Made by a program: the position numbers and the translations under genes | Assembly (NCBI GenBank): GCA_030430155.1 | Contig: JAUIFV010000022.1 | Span: 1 to 40,443, forward strand | Direction: 5' to 3' | Origin: Gammaproteobacteria bacterium | GTDB lineage: Bacteria; Pseudomonadota; Gammaproteobacteria; Xanthomonadales; SZUA-5 | DNA: 40,443 bases | Notes under the pieces: model-generated | Databases searched by the model: none | What the model was told of the DNA's origin: nothing | Seen by the model: the letters and a program-made list of their open reading frames with translations, nothing else | Shown here: positions 16,300 to 25,771 of the stretch, piece by piece | How the letters are laid out: every line of letters begins with the position of its first letter | How positions within the stretch are numbered: the first letter of the stretch is position 1

Positions 16300-17508
16300 T
16301 TGCCCATCAACACGCCCGAACTGGATGCCCTGACTGAAGAAGTACGCTCGCTTGATGCCGTGGGCGCACGCGATCGACTGTCGGCGCACGAAGACGACGT
16401 CATCGGCCAGGTGTTGGTGTTGCTTGGACCAGGGCATGCGCTGCCCATACTTGAGCGCTTCGAGCCCGAGCGGCGTGTGCACATCGCCGCGGAAACTGCG
16501 GCCGGCCAAGGCGAGGAGTGGTTACAGTGCAGCACCTTCCCCGAGCACAGCGTGGGACGACTGCTGGAACGCGCGCCGGCGGTTTTTCGCCCCCACACGC
16601 TGGTGCGCGACGCGGTACGCGTACTTCGCCACGCGGTGAAGCAACGCCTGATCACCTACGTATTCGTCACCGAACACAGCGGCACTCTGGTTGGCGTGGT
16701 GACCTTCAGAGAACTGCTGTTTGCCGAGCAAGAAGCCACGTTGGCCGACGTGATGGTCAAGCAGCCTTTCTATCTGCAGCCTGAGACCGACCTCACCGCG
16801 GCGATGAAGCAGGTGGTGATCCGCCATTTTCCGGCCTACCCGGTATGCGATGGCGAAGGTCGCTTGCTCGGCATGGTGCGCGGACAGGTGCTGTTCGAGC
16901 AGCAGGCCTTTGAGATCAGCGCACAGGCCGGCTCGATGGTCGGCGTTGAGAAAGAGGAGCGGCTGGCCACGCCGTGGCGACGCGCGCTGCGTTTCCGCCA
17001 TCCCTGGCTGCAGCTGAATCTGTTCACCGCCTTCGTTGCCGCAGCGGTGGTGGGCACCTTTCAGGACGCGATCGACCGGATGGTGCTGCTGGCGGTCTTC
17101 TTGCCGGTGCTTTCCGGCCAGTGCAGCAACACCGGCTGCCAGGCCCTGGCGGTGACCCTGCGCGGACTGACCCTGGGCGAGTTGAAAAAGGGCAGCGAAT
17201 GGACGCTGGTTGGCAAGGAGGCCCTACTGGGTCTGATCAACGGCGCACTTGTAGGAATTCTCTCGGCGGCAGTGATGTACGGCTTGGCGGCACTGCAGGA
17301 CCATCCTCAAGGGAACATGCTGGCCCTAATCACCTTCATCGCCATGACCGGCAGTTGCGTGATCTCCGGCGCTGCCGGCGCGGTGGTTCCACTCACCCTA
17401 CGCCGCCTCGGTACGGACCCCGCCACTGCCTCCAGTATTTTCCTCACCACCGCGACTGACGTGGTCAGTATGGGGCTGTTCTTGGGGTTGGCGCAGTTGA
17501 TGATATGA
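16300..17508 (+). CDS. MgtE-type magnesium transporter with short N-domain
   Basis: A 402-residue protein with the MgtE plan. A helical N-domain of only about 95 residues precedes two CBS domains (about 100-150 and 150-205), a plug helix, and a membrane domain with five helices from residue 238. In that domain LSGQCSNTGCQALAVTLRGL replaces the usual glycine-rich segment, and TATDVVSMGLFLGL carries the pore aspartate (about residue 387). MgtE forms Mg2+-gated channels in the inner membrane, with CBS and N domains sensing cytoplasmic Mg2+. The start is uncertain: TTG at 16300 gives this length, and no in-frame ATG lies just upstream. Many homologues have about 450 residues, so the N-domain here is short. 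The TGA stop touches repeat copy D. Confidence 0.88.
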   Translation: MPINTPELDALTEEVRSLDAVGARDRLSAHEDDVIGQVLVLLGPGHALPILERFEPERRVHIAAETAAGQGEEWLQCSTFPEHSVGRLLERAPAVFRPHTLVRDAVRVLRHAVKQRLITYVFVTEHSGTLVGVVTFRELLFAEQEATLADVMVKQPFYLQPETDLTAAMKQVVIRHFPAYPVCDGEGRLLGMVRGQVLFEQQAFEISAQAGSMVGVEKEERLATPWRRALRFRHPWLQLNLFTAFVAAAVVGTFQDAIDRMVLLAVFLPVLSGQCSNTGCQALAVTLRGLTLGELKKGSEWTLVGKEALLGLINGALVGILSAAVMYGLAALQDHPQGNMLALITFIAMTGSCVISGAAGAVVPLTLRRLGTDPATASSIFLTTATDVVSMGLFLGLAQLMI

Positions 17509-17661
17509 GGGCTCAGGGCTCAGGGCCCAGGGCCCAGAAAGCGCAGGGTTCGAAGCGATTCGCTCTCTCGTAGGCTTTTGGCCAGCCACTAGGTTTGTCG
17601 GCCGCCGCTTCGTTCCGACCGGCAGTTCTTCCTGGGCCCTGTGCCCTTTGCCCTTCGCCCT
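17508..17661. repeat. GGGCCC intergenic repeat, copy D
   Basis: The left arm 17508-17537 has four units (AGGGCTC, AGGGCTC, AGGGCCC, AGGGCCC). The right arm 17632-17661 reads CTGGGCCCTGTGCCCTTTGC and two further degenerate CCCT units. The spacer is 94 bases, longer than in the other copies. It exactly fills the gap between the converging mgtE-type gene and nadE, overlapping the first stop codon and ending 3 bases before the second. It may act as a bidirectional transcript end. Confidence 0.85.
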
Positions 17662-17664
17662 CAA

Positions 17665-19272
17665 TCACCGATACCCCGAACTGATCGGATAACGCCTTTC
17701 CCGCCCAAATGCGCGAGTGGAGACGCGCGGCCCCGGCGGTGCCTGACGGCGCTTGTACTCGTTGCGCAGCACCTGCGCGGCGACTCGTCTGACGGTGGCC
17801 TCTTCGAAACCGTCGGCGACGATCTCGGTGCGCGACATTTCCTGCTCGATGAAGCGATGCAGAATGGCATCCAGCACGTCATAAGGCGGCAACGAGTCCT
17901 GATCGACCTGATTGTCACGCAACTCAGCCGACGGCGGACGCTCGATGACCACCTCGGGGATGGCCGGAGAGATTTGATTGCGCAGCCTGGCCAGCGCGTA
18001 GACCTCGGTCTTGTACAGGTCCTTCAGCGGTGCGAAGGCGCCGCACATGTCGCCGTAAAGGGTGGCGTAGCCGACCGCCATTTCACTCTTGTTGCCGGTG
18101 GACAGCAGCAGGCTGCCGAGTTTGTTGCTCAACGCCATCAGGATCACCCCGCGACAGCGCGACTGCAGGTTCTCTTCGGTGATGTCGGGATCTCGACCTT
18201 CAAAGTGCGGCTGCAGCTCGTTGAGAAAGGCCTCGAAGGGCTGCTCGATAGGAATAGAGCGCCAGCGCACGCCCAGCATTTCCGCCTGCCGCGCCGCTTC
18301 GGTGTTGCTCAACTCGGAGGTGTAGCGCGATGGCAACAGCACCGCGTCGACGTTCTCCGGCCCCAGGGCATCGGCTGCCACAGCCAGGGTCAGCGCTGAA
18401 TCGATGCCACCCGACAGCCCCAACAGCACCTTGCTGAAGCCATTCTTGCGCACATAGTCGCCGGTAGCGCGAACGATGCCGTCGTAGACCAGCTCCAGGT
18501 CGCTGCGCTGTTCGACCACGTGCCAATCCGGGCGCACGAACCGTCTGCTGGCCGGATCAAACTCGATTTCGTACAGCCCCTCGACGAACGCTGGGGCGAC
18601 CGCGACCACCTCTCCGTCCGGGTTGACCACCGTGGACTGGCCGTCGAAGAGCAGATCGTCCTGTCCACCGACCAGATTGACATAAGCAATGGCCACGCCG
18701 TGCTCGCGTGCCCTTGCGGCGAGCAGCGCCTCGCGCCGACTCCTTTTGCCGACATGAAAGGGCGAGGCGTTGATCACCAGCAGCAGCTCGGCGCCAGCGT
18801 GGACCGCAGCCCGCGCCGGCAGCTCTTCCCAGATGTCTTCGCAGATCAGCACACCGACCGGCACGTCGCCCCAGCGCGCCAATCCGGGTTGGCTTCCGCG
18901 CTGGAAATAGCGCTTCTCATCGAACACCGCGTAATTGGGCAGCGCCTGCTTGCGGTAGCGCAGCTGCAGCTGACCATCACGTAGCCAGCTGGCCACGTTG
19001 TAAAGGCGATCGGCCTCATGCCAGGGATGGCCAACCAGCAGGTTGCCACCGCGGTGCCCAGCTTTGAGCTGAGCAAACTCCACCGCGCAGCGGCGCAAGA
19101 AGCCGGGTCGCAGCAGCAGATCCTCGGGTGGGTAGCCGGCCAGGGCCAGCTCCGGACAAATCAGCAGGTCATCGGCGCCTATAGCGGCGTCGTCCCAGGC
19201 ACGCTGCAGCCGCTCCCGATTGACCTCCACCGCACCGACGGTGCAGTCCAGCTGACCCAGTATCAGTCGCAT
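17665..19272 (-). CDS. nadE: Glutamine-dependent NAD+ synthetase
   Basis: A 535-residue two-domain enzyme that makes NAD+ from deamido-NAD+, ATP and glutamine in the cytoplasm. The N-terminal nitrilase-type amidase (residues 1-about 250) has the Glu-Lys-Cys triad at Glu41 (CPELALAGYPPEDLL), Lys108 (RKQALPNY) and Cys144 (LICEDIWE), so it can take nitrogen from glutamine. The C-terminal synthetase holds the PP-loop LSGGIDSALT (SGGIDS at 287-292), the STGNKSEMAVGYATLYGDM segment and the RPPSAELRDNQVDQDSLPPY region. Length is typical of the gammaproteobacterial long form. ATG is at 19272. It appears to be monocistronic. Confidence 0.97.
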   Translation of the reverse strand: MRLILGQLDCTVGAVEVNRERLQRAWDDAAIGADDLLICPELALAGYPPEDLLLRPGFLRRCAVEFAQLKAGHRGGNLLVGHPWHEADRLYNVASWLRDGQLQLRYRKQALPNYAVFDEKRYFQRGSQPGLARWGDVPVGVLICEDIWEELPARAAVHAGAELLLVINASPFHVGKRSRREALLAARAREHGVAIAYVNLVGGQDDLLFDGQSTVVNPDGEVVAVAPAFVEGLYEIEFDPASRRFVRPDWHVVEQRSDLELVYDGIVRATGDYVRKNGFSKVLLGLSGGIDSALTLAVAADALGPENVDAVLLPSRYTSELSNTEAARQAEMLGVRWRSIPIEQPFEAFLNELQPHFEGRDPDITEENLQSRCRGVILMALSNKLGSLLLSTGNKSEMAVGYATLYGDMCGAFAPLKDLYKTEVYALARLRNQISPAIPEVVIERPPSAELRDNQVDQDSLPPYDVLDAILHRFIEQEMSRTEIVADGFEEATVRRVAAQVLRNEYKRRQAPPGPRVSTRAFGRERRYPISSGYR

Positions 19273-19326
19273 TGGTGGTTCCTATGGCTGGACTTCAGGC
19301 GCTGGAGTGTGCCATGCGCTTGAGCG

Positions 19327-19353
19327 AGGGCCCAGGGGAAAGCAGGGCCCAGG
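19327..19353. repeat. Degenerate GGGCCC repeat, copy E
   Basis: Two AGGGCCCAGG units (19327-19336 and 19344-19353) are separated by 7 bases, with no inverted arm. It lies in the 159-bp gap upstream of nadE. It is probably a decayed or partial member of the same family as copies A-D. Confidence 0.55.
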
Positions 19354-19384
19354 AGTGGCAATTCGACCCGCTGGCACAAACAAA

Positions 19385-19408
19385 GCGGGGCGGCCGCAGC
19401 CGCCCCGC
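19385..19408 (-). terminator. Terminator of the sucCD operon
   Basis: GCGGGGCGGC (19385-19394) and GCCGCCCCGC (19399-19408) form a perfect 10-bp stem with a CGCA loop. Read on the minus strand, TTTGTTTGT follows. It lies 23 bp after the sucD stop, in the expected position. Confidence 0.85.
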
Positions 19409-19431
19409 ATGCTCGCAAAAAACGCCGAAGC

Positions 19432-20334
19432 TTAGGCCTTTGAGGCCTGCTTTGCCTTGCCACCGGCCAGGCGGTCGCTGATTGCTGCGCCCAACTCGGC
19501 CGGAGAGCTCACGGTGGAGGCGCCGGCCTTCTCCAGGGCTTCGAACTTGGCTGCCGCGGTGCCCTTGCCGCCAGCGACGATGGCGCCAGCATGACCCATC
19601 CGCTTGCCTGGCGGTGCAGCCACCCCGGCGACGTAGGCCACCACCGGCTTGGTCACGTTGGCCTTGATGAAGGCGGCAGCCTCTTCCTCGGCCGAACCGC
19701 CGATCTCGCCGACCATGATGATGCCCTCGGTCTGCGGGTCGTCCTGGAACAGCTGCAGGCAGTCGATGAAGTTCATCCCGTGGATGGGATCGCCACCGAT
19801 GCCGATGCAGGTGCTCTGGCCCAGCCCGGCCTGGGTGGTTTGATAGACCGCCTCATAGGTCAGCGTGCCGGAGCGCGAAACGATGCCGATCTTGCCCGGG
19901 CGATGGATAAAGCCCGGCATGATGCCGATCTTGCACTCGCCAGGGGTGATGATGCCCGGGCAGTTGGGGCCGATCAGCCAGGTGTCTTCGTAGCGCTCTA
20001 GCGATTTCTTCACTCGCAGCATATCCAGCACCGGAATGCCTTCGGTGATCGCGACGATGACCCGGATGCCGGCATCGGCCGCCTCCAGGATGGCGTCGGC
20101 GGCAAAGGCCGGCGGCACGAAGATCATCGTTGCATCGGCGCCGGTTTCTTCTACCGCGTCTTGCACGGTATCGAAGACAGGTAGGCCGATGTGCTCTTTG
20201 CCGCCCTTGCCGGGAGTGACGCCGCCGACCAGCTTGGTGCCGTATTCCAGCGCCTGCTCGGCGTGGAAAGTGCCCTGAGTGCCGGTGAAGCCTTGGCAGA
20301 TAACGCGGGTGTTTTTGTCAACCAGTACAGGCAT
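19432..20334 (-). CDS. sucD: Succinyl-CoA synthetase alpha subunit
   Basis: This 300-residue protein, with SucC, converts succinyl-CoA, ADP or GDP and phosphate to succinate, nucleoside triphosphate and CoA in the TCA cycle. The CoA-binding Rossmann domain opens with [21 protein letters not shown] and the catalytic phospho-histidine is His248 in [23 protein letters not shown] and [12 protein letters not shown] are standard. Length and motifs are normal. The gene starts 10 bp after the sucC stop and ends at a strong terminator, so sucC-sucD form a two-gene operon. In this window the operon is divergent from pilS; sucCD beside pil regulatory genes is seen in Xanthomonas relatives. Confidence 0.98.
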   Translation of the reverse strand: MPVLVDKNTRVICQGFTGTQGTFHAEQALEYGTKLVGGVTPGKGGKEHIGLPVFDTVQDAVEETGADATMIFVPPAFAADAILEAADAGIRVIVAITEGIPVLDMLRVKKSLERYEDTWLIGPNCPGIITPGECKIGIMPGFIHRPGKIGIVSRSGTLTYEAVYQTTQAGLGQSTCIGIGGDPIHGMNFIDCLQLFQDDPQTEGIIMVGEIGGSAEEEAAAFIKANVTKPVVAYVAGVAAPPGKRMGHAGAIVAGGKGTAAAKFEALEKAGASTVSSPAELGAAISDRLAGGKAKQASKA

Positions 20335-20344
20335 TGCTCCGTCC

Positions 20345-21517
20345 TTAGTCCTTGGCGCCTTTAACCGCTTCGACCGCCTTCTTGGCGCCGTCGCTCAGGT
20401 TGTCGGCAGAAATGATGGAGAGCCCGCTCTTGTTCAGCAGATCCCGGCCCTTCTCGACATTGGTCCCTTCCAGACGCACCACCACCGGCACGTTGATCCC
20501 CACCTCCTTGACCGCATCAATGATGCCCTGGGCAATCTGATCGCAGCGCACGATGCCGCCGAAGATGTTGACCAGGATGGCCTTGACGTTGGGGTTGGAG
20601 AGGATCAGCTTGAACGCAGCAGTCACCTTGGCCGCATTGGTACCGCCGCCCACATCCAGGAAGTTGGCCGGCTCGGCGCCATACAGCTTGATCACGTCCA
20701 TGGTCGCCATCGCCAGCCCGGCGCCGTTGACCATGCAGGCGATATTGCCGTCCATGCTGACGTAGTTCAGGTCGTGCTGGCTGGCCTGCGCCTCCAGCGG
20801 ATCCTCTTGGGTAATGTCGCGCATCTTGGCCAGATCGGGATGCCGGAACAGCGCATTGCTGTCGGCATTGACCTTGCCATCCAGGCAAATCAGATCGCCG
20901 GCACCGTTGATGACCAGCGGGTTGAGCTCGACCAGCGAGAAATCCAACTCGTTAAAGATCTTGTACAGGCCGCGCATGATCTTGGTCAGCTGATTGACCT
21001 GCTTGGCGCCCAGCCCCATGGCGAAGCCCAGCTTGCGGCACTCATAGGGCATCAGGCCCTGCAGGAAGTCCACCTCGACGGTGAAGATCGCCTCCGGATT
21101 CTCTTCGGCCACCTTTTCGATTTCCACGCCGCCCTCGGGCGAAGCGATGAAGGTCACTGCCTTGGCCGAGCGATCCACCAGCATGCTCAGGTAGAGCTCT
21201 TTTTTGATCTCGGTGGCCTCGGTGACCAATACCAGATTGACCGGCAGCGCAGCGCCGGCGGTCTGATAGGTCTCCATAGAGGTGCCCAGCATCTTCTCGG
21301 CAGCCTCGCGCACCTGCGCCAGATTGCGGGCGAACTTCACCCCGCCAGCCTTGCCGCGGCCACCGGCGTGAATCTGTGCCTTGACCACCCATTGATCGCC
21401 GCCGAGCTTGCGAGCGGCATCCACCGCTTCCTCTGGCGAACCCGCAACGATACCGGCCGGAACCGGCAGTCCGAACTGCGCGAACAGTTCCTTGGCCTGA
21501 TACTCGTGAAAGTTCAT
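20345..21517 (-). CDS. sucC: Succinyl-CoA synthetase beta subunit
   Basis: This 390-residue ATP-grasp protein supplies the nucleotide-binding half of the enzyme. [20 protein letters not shown] is the standard N-terminus. [18 protein letters not shown] binds the nucleotide, ELNPLVI carries a metal-contacting region, and [12 protein letters not shown] and [11 protein letters not shown] belong to the C-terminal domain. The start is fixed at ATG 21517 by the family N-terminus and by GGGAG about 7 bases upstream; the frame remains open to 21628 but that part is not conserved. The divergent gap to pilS (21518-21741) must hold the sucC promoter. Confidence 0.98.
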   Translation of the reverse strand: MNFHEYQAKELFAQFGLPVPAGIVAGSPEEAVDAARKLGGDQWVVKAQIHAGGRGKAGGVKFARNLAQVREAAEKMLGTSMETYQTAGAALPVNLVLVTEATEIKKELYLSMLVDRSAKAVTFIASPEGGVEIEKVAEENPEAIFTVEVDFLQGLMPYECRKLGFAMGLGAKQVNQLTKIMRGLYKIFNELDFSLVELNPLVINGAGDLICLDGKVNADSNALFRHPDLAKMRDITQEDPLEAQASQHDLNYVSMDGNIACMVNGAGLAMATMDVIKLYGAEPANFLDVGGGTNAAKVTAAFKLILSNPNVKAILVNIFGGIVRCDQIAQGIIDAVKEVGINVPVVVRLEGTNVEKGRDLLNKSGLSIISADNLSDGAKKAVEAVKGAKD

Positions 21518-21741
21518 TCCTACTCCCAAAACATGATGGCATTCGCCATGAAGGTCGGGGGGGTCACCCCCGCGTCGCGGCGTATTGTGTCCAAAGCCAC
21601 CTCGCGAGCCAAGGGGCAGCGCGCGCACCGGCGGCAGGGCCGATGCTATATTGCTTTGCGTTCGAGGGCACCTTTGCGGCTGGGGAAGCTGTAAACAGCA
21701 AAGGCGCGTTCGGCGCCGGGCGCCCCATCTGCGAGCAGCAC

Positions 21742-23385
21742 ATGATCACCAAGCCGGTCGTCCAAAGCCTGGACCAGGTCGCCGATGCCCAGGTCCGCTG
21801 GCGCGAGCTCCGCCTGTTCCATCTTTACCGATTGTTTGTCGGTAGCGCCTTTATCGGTTTGCTGCTGAGCAACTACCGACCGCGCAGCAGCAATTTCAGC
21901 CACGATAGCGTCTTCATCGTTGCCATCATCTATTTGCTCACCGCTACTGCCGGCTGGCTCTATGTCCGCTTGGTGCAGCGCGGCCTACTGCTGCAGACCA
22001 GCCTGGCGGTGGCGATCGATCTGGCTTTTGGCACACTGGTGCTGTTTGCCTTCGGCGGCTTGACCGGCGGCACGGGCGCGCTGCTGCTGGTCACCGTCGC
22101 GATGGCTGCGCTGATGCTGCCGGGGCGATTGGCATTGCTGGCCGCGGCCCTGGCCACCATGGCGGTGCTCGGCGAGGCGGCCTATGCGACGCTGGCCCTG
22201 GCCGCCTCTGATCGTACGCCACTGCAGGCCGGATTCTTCTCTGCCGGATTCTTCATCACCGCCGCGCTTTTCTATTGGCTCGCGCGCGAGACCCGGGAAA
22301 GCCAGGAGCAGGCTGCGGCTTCGGACAGCGATCGCGCCAATCTCACCCAGCTCAACGAGCTGATCATTCAGCGCATGCGCACCGGAATCCTGGTGGTCGA
22401 TCAGGAAGAGCGAATCTCCCGCCGCAACGAGTCGGCCTGGTATCTGCTCGGCATGCCAGACCCCAAAGTTGCGCACCTGGGCGAAGTCAGCCGCGAACTA
22501 CTACGCCGGCTGCGCTACTGGATGACTCACAACCAGCACGACAACAACCCTGTGCATCTGGCCGACGGGGTGCCCGCGGTGGTGCCGCGCTTTGCTCGCA
22601 TGGGGCCGGAAGCGGATTCGCCGGTGCTGGTCTTTCTGGAAGACGAATCGATGGTCTCCAGGCGGGCCGAGGAACTGACCCTGACTTCGCTGGGCAGACT
22701 GGCAGCGAGCATCGCCCACGAGGTCCGCAATCCGCTTGCGGCGATTCATCACGCCGCTCAGCTGCTGCAAGAGTCACCGGAACTGCCTGATACCGACCAG
22801 CGCCTGGTCGAGATCATCGTCAGTCACTGCGCGCGCATGAATGGCATAGTCGAAAACGTCCTACAGCTGTCGCGGCGCGAGCGGGCCAGACCGGAGACGC
22901 TGCGCCTGGGCCAATGGTTGGAAGAATTCGTGCTGGACTTCAAACAGGCCCATCCGTTGGGCGAGGACAGCATCAAGGTCGTCATTGATGCGCCCAAGGC
23001 ACAGGCCTTGGCCGACCCCTCGCAGCTTAGTCAGGCGCTGTGGAATCTGATTCGCAACGCCTTGCGCTACGGACGCGACATGGACCAAGCGGCCGACATC
23101 ACCCTGCGGGTGCGCCAGCTGGCCGGTACCGACAAGGTTCTGGTCGAGGTCATCGACCGCGGTCCGGGCATACCGCCGAAGGTCCAGAGCCGGTTGTTCG
23201 AGCCCTTTTTCACCACCCATGCGGACGGTAACGGATTGGGCCTCTATCTGGTCAAACAGCTGGTCCAGGCCAATCAGGGCGAGGTCGACTACGCCACGGT
23301 GCCAGGCGGCGGCAGCTGTTTCCGCATTGCCCTGATGGCGCCGCAACGATTGGCCAACAAGGCGGCAGTCGCCGCGCGCGCCTGA
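21742..23385 (+). CDS. pilS: Sensor histidine kinase PilS
   Basis: A 547-residue membrane sensor. Six hydrophobic segments fill residues about 30-180, as in PilS. A PAS-like region follows (about 205-300, [24 protein letters not shown]), then the HisKA helix with the phospho-acceptor His326 in [21 protein letters not shown]. The HATPase domain has the N-box [10 protein letters not shown], the G1 box DRGPGIPP, the FEPFFTTH box and GNGLGLYLV. PilS phosphorylates PilR and also responds to pilin in the inner membrane in Pseudomonas. The ATG at 21742 is preferred; the frame is open from an upstream ATG at 21643, but those 33 residues do not look like PilS. TGCTATATT at 21644-21652 resembles an extended -10 element. 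pilR follows after 128 bp. Confidence 0.94.
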   Translation: MITKPVVQSLDQVADAQVRWRELRLFHLYRLFVGSAFIGLLLSNYRPRSSNFSHDSVFIVAIIYLLTATAGWLYVRLVQRGLLLQTSLAVAIDLAFGTLVLFAFGGLTGGTGALLLVTVAMAALMLPGRLALLAAALATMAVLGEAAYATLALAASDRTPLQAGFFSAGFFITAALFYWLARETRESQEQAAASDSDRANLTQLNELIIQRMRTGILVVDQEERISRRNESAWYLLGMPDPKVAHLGEVSRELLRRLRYWMTHNQHDNNPVHLADGVPAVVPRFARMGPEADSPVLVFLEDESMVSRRAEELTLTSLGRLAASIAHEVRNPLAAIHHAAQLLQESPELPDTDQRLVEIIVSHCARMNGIVENVLQLSRRERARPETLRLGQWLEEFVLDFKQAHPLGEDSIKVVIDAPKAQALADPSQLSQALWNLIRNALRYGRDMDQAADITLRVRQLAGTDKVLVEVIDRGPGIPPKVQSRLFEPFFTTHADGNGLGLYLVKQLVQANQGEVDYATVPGGGSCFRIALMAPQRLANKAAVAARA

Positions 23386-23513
23386 CGCGGGCATGCTTGG
23401 GATGGTGGCGCTCGCCGCCACGGGCTCGCGCCGAGGTCGCTTTCGTCCTACTTGGCTGCACAGTTGCGGTCCGTTAATGTTTGGAGCGGGCTTACACAAC
23501 CAGGATGAGCAAG

Positions 23514-24884
23514 ATGAGCACGCAGGCCAAGGCCCTGATCGTCGACGATGAAGCGGGTATACGTGAGCTGCTGAGCATCACCCTGGGTCGACTGGGCCTG
23601 GACATCGACACCGCCAGCAATCTGGTCGAGGCGCGCCAGCATTTGGCCAGCACCGATTACGATCTGTGCTTCACCGACATGCGCCTGCCGGACGGCAATG
23701 GCCATTCGCTGATCGAATTCATGGCTGACGTCTGTCCCAACACGCCGGTGGCGATGATCACCGCTTACGGCAACGTCGAGGCGGCGGTGCAGGCGCTCAA
23801 GGCAGGTGCCTTCGACTGCGTGTCCAAGCCGGTTGATCTGACCGTACTGCGCAATCTGGTGCAGACCGCGCTGCGGCTGCGCGCCGAACGCACCGGCGCC
23901 GATGAATCCAACGCGCTGACCCGTATGCTCGGCGAATCCCCCGCGCTCAAACAGGTCCGACAAACGATCGCCAAACTGGCTCGCAGCCAGGCACCGGTGC
24001 ACATCAGCGGCGAGTCCGGGGTCGGCAAGGAGCTGGCCGCGCGTGCGATCCACGAGTTGGGCCCACGCTCTGAGGCGGCCTTTATCCCGGTCAACTGCGG
24101 CGCCATTCCCAGCGAACTGATGGAAAGCGAGTTCTTTGGCCACAAGAAAGGCAGCTTCACCGGCGCCCACGCCGACAAGGACGGCTTATTCCAGACCGCC
24201 AACGGCGGCACCCTGTTCTTGGACGAGATTGCGGAGTTGCCAGCGCACATGCAGGTCAAGCTGCTGCGGGTGATACAAGAGAAGACCGTGCGCCCGATCG
24301 GCGCTCGCAGCGAAGTGCCGATTGATGTGCGCATCCTCTCGGCCACGCACAAGCCATTGGCCAAGCTGGTCGAGAAGGGCGAGTTTCGCCAAGACCTTTA
24401 TTACCGCGTCAACGTCATCGAGTTGCGCATGCCGCCGTTGCGCGAACGGCGCGAGGATATCGCTCTGTTGGCCAACAGCTACCTGTCCAGGCTGGCCCCC
24501 GAATGGGGCATTGATCCGCCCAATCTTTCCGCTGGCGCCCTGCGCGCCCTGGAGGGCTATGGCTTCCCCGGCAACGTGCGCGAGTTGGAGAACATCCTGG
24601 AGCGTGCCGTGGCCCTGAGTGAAGGCGACACCATCGAAGCCGACGATCTGCAGCTCAGCAGCGCCGACGACAGCCCCGCAGCCAGTACCGGCGAAGCCGA
24701 CTCCGGCAGCCCCACCGACGATCCCAAGCGGGTCGGCTTGACCAACTACATCGACAGCCTCGAACGCGAGGCGCTGATGAACGCGCTGGAGGAGTGCCGC
24801 TACAACAAGACCGCTGCGGCGAAGAAGCTGGGAATCACCTTCCGAGCCATGCGCTATCGGCTGAAGAAGCTGGGAATTGAGTGA
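23514..24884 (+). CDS. pilR: Sigma-54 response regulator PilR
   Basis: A 456-residue NtrC-type activator. The receiver domain has Asp11, Asp12, the phospho-acceptor Asp55 (FTDMRLPDG) and Lys105 (SKP). The AAA+ domain has Walker A GESGVGKE (166-173), the sigma-54 contact loop as GSFTGA (213-218, a PilR-like variant of GAFTGA) and Walker B GGTLFLDE (231-238). The C-terminus has a Fis-like helix-turn-helix (CRYNKTAAAKKLGITFRAMRYRLKK). ATG at 23514 is favoured because AGGA lies 8 bases upstream; ATG 23505 is also in frame. It should activate the sigma-54 promoter found 0.3 kb downstream in front of pilA. Confidence 0.96.
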   Translation: MSTQAKALIVDDEAGIRELLSITLGRLGLDIDTASNLVEARQHLASTDYDLCFTDMRLPDGNGHSLIEFMADVCPNTPVAMITAYGNVEAAVQALKAGAFDCVSKPVDLTVLRNLVQTALRLRAERTGADESNALTRMLGESPALKQVRQTIAKLARSQAPVHISGESGVGKELAARAIHELGPRSEAAFIPVNCGAIPSELMESEFFGHKKGSFTGAHADKDGLFQTANGGTLFLDEIAELPAHMQVKLLRVIQEKTVRPIGARSEVPIDVRILSATHKPLAKLVEKGEFRQDLYYRVNVIELRMPPLRERREDIALLANSYLSRLAPEWGIDPPNLSAGALRALEGYGFPGNVRELENILERAVALSEGDTIEADDLQLSSADDSPAASTGEADSGSPTDDPKRVGLTNYIDSLEREALMNALEECRYNKTAAAKKLGITFRAMRYRLKKLGIE

Positions 24885-25163
24885 GAAACCCAGCCACGCG
24901 CTGCCGCGCAGATGAATCTGAGCTGACGCTGTTGGTCACCATGTGCCGCGAATCACGTCACTGCGCGACGCAAGCAGCGCTTCGACAGCCTGACCGCGCC
25001 CCGTACGCGGATGCGGGTGCCCAGACTTGAGGTGAATTGCGCGCTCAGCTTGTTAGGCCGGCGTTAACGGACTGTGCACAGGATCACACTTTGGCCCGCA
25101 AATCGGCCGCATCGTGATGAAAGTGCGGGTTTGTTGCATTTGCCCGGCGCGCAATCGCAACAG

Positions 25164-25180
25164 TTGGCACGAGCTGTGCT
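25164..25180 (+). promoter_or_regulatory. Sigma-54 promoter of the first pilin gene
   Basis: TTGGCACGAGCTGTGCT has the -24 GG and -12 GC separated by exactly 10 bases (GG at 25166-25167, GC at 25178-25179), matching TGGCAC-N5-TTGC closely. Transcription would start near 25191, leaving a leader of about 100 bases before the ATG at 25292. PilR is encoded just upstream. The remaining part of 24885-25163 holds no gene. Confidence 0.88.
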
Positions 25181-25291
25181 AAAACATACCCGCCTCAAGC
25201 GAACACCCGGCCGAGAGGGTCAGGGAAGATCGTCCCGGGGAGGGACCGCGCGAGGATTCGCTTTCCCAGTCATGACACATAAGGATTCAAG

Positions 25292-25720
25292 ATGTCCAAG
25301 ACCATCCAAAAAGGTTTCACCCTGATCGAGCTGATGATCGTCATCGCGATTCTCGGCATTCTGCTGGCCATCGCCATCCCGGCCTACCAGGACTATCTGG
25401 CCCGCGCCCGTGCGTCTGAAGCCGTCTACGCTGCCGCGCCGACCAAGCTCGCCATTGCCGAGTTCCGTCTGAGCAACGGCCGCTACGCCAGCACCTTTGC
25501 CTCTGTCTACACCGCGCCGCCCAATGGCCACGGCAAGTTCGTTGCTGGTGTTGCGCAAAGCGGTAACGGTTTCACCGTGACCTCGCAGGCCACGCAGTGC
25601 AACGGCGGTGAGCCGGTGTTCACCTTCACCCCGCAGGCCCCGGCCACTGGCGCGACTGGTTCGGTGGACTGGCTGTGCACTTCCACCAACACCGTTTGCG
25701 CTCCGGCTTCCTGCCGCTAG
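25292..25720 (+). CDS. pilA: Type IV major pilin, copy 1
   Basis: A 142-residue type IVa prepilin. A short leader ends in KG, followed by [22 protein letters not shown]: cleavage and N-methylation by PilD would occur at Gly8/Phe9, and Glu13 (the conserved Glu5 of the mature pilin) is present. The C-terminal half has four cysteines (103, 129, 136, 141), giving likely disulfides that close the D-region loop. AAGGA lies 7 bases before the ATG. A sigma-54 promoter upstream and a strong terminator at 25742 make it a single-gene unit. It forms the pilus fibre for twitching and adhesion. The second copy, 0.7 kb on, is about 90 percent identical in protein. Confidence 0.96.
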   Translation: MSKTIQKGFTLIELMIVIAILGILLAIAIPAYQDYLARARASEAVYAAAPTKLAIAEFRLSNGRYASTFASVYTAPPNGHGKFVAGVAQSGNGFTVTSQATQCNGGEPVFTFTPQAPATGATGSVDWLCTSTNTVCAPASCR

Positions 25721-25741
25721 TAGCAAATCGAAGTTGAAAGA

Positions 25742-25771
25742 CCCCCGGCGCGTGAGCGCCGGGGGTTTTTT
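25742..25771 (+). terminator. Terminator of pilin copy 1
   Basis: CCCCCGGCGC (25742-25751) and GCGCCGGGGG (25756-25765) form a perfect 10-bp stem with a GTGA loop, followed by TTTTTT (25766-25771). It lies 21 bp after the stop and will separate pilin 1 transcripts from pilin 2. Confidence 0.96.

Noticed and set aside
17543-17575. GGGTTCGAAGC resembles a tRNA T-arm
   Set aside because: The flanking bases do not form the 5-bp T stem and there is no acceptor stem or anticodon arm; it is loop sequence of repeat copy D.
20279-21694. 471-codon frame opposite sucC
   Set aside because: sucC is unmistakable on the other strand; the antisense product has shadow composition.
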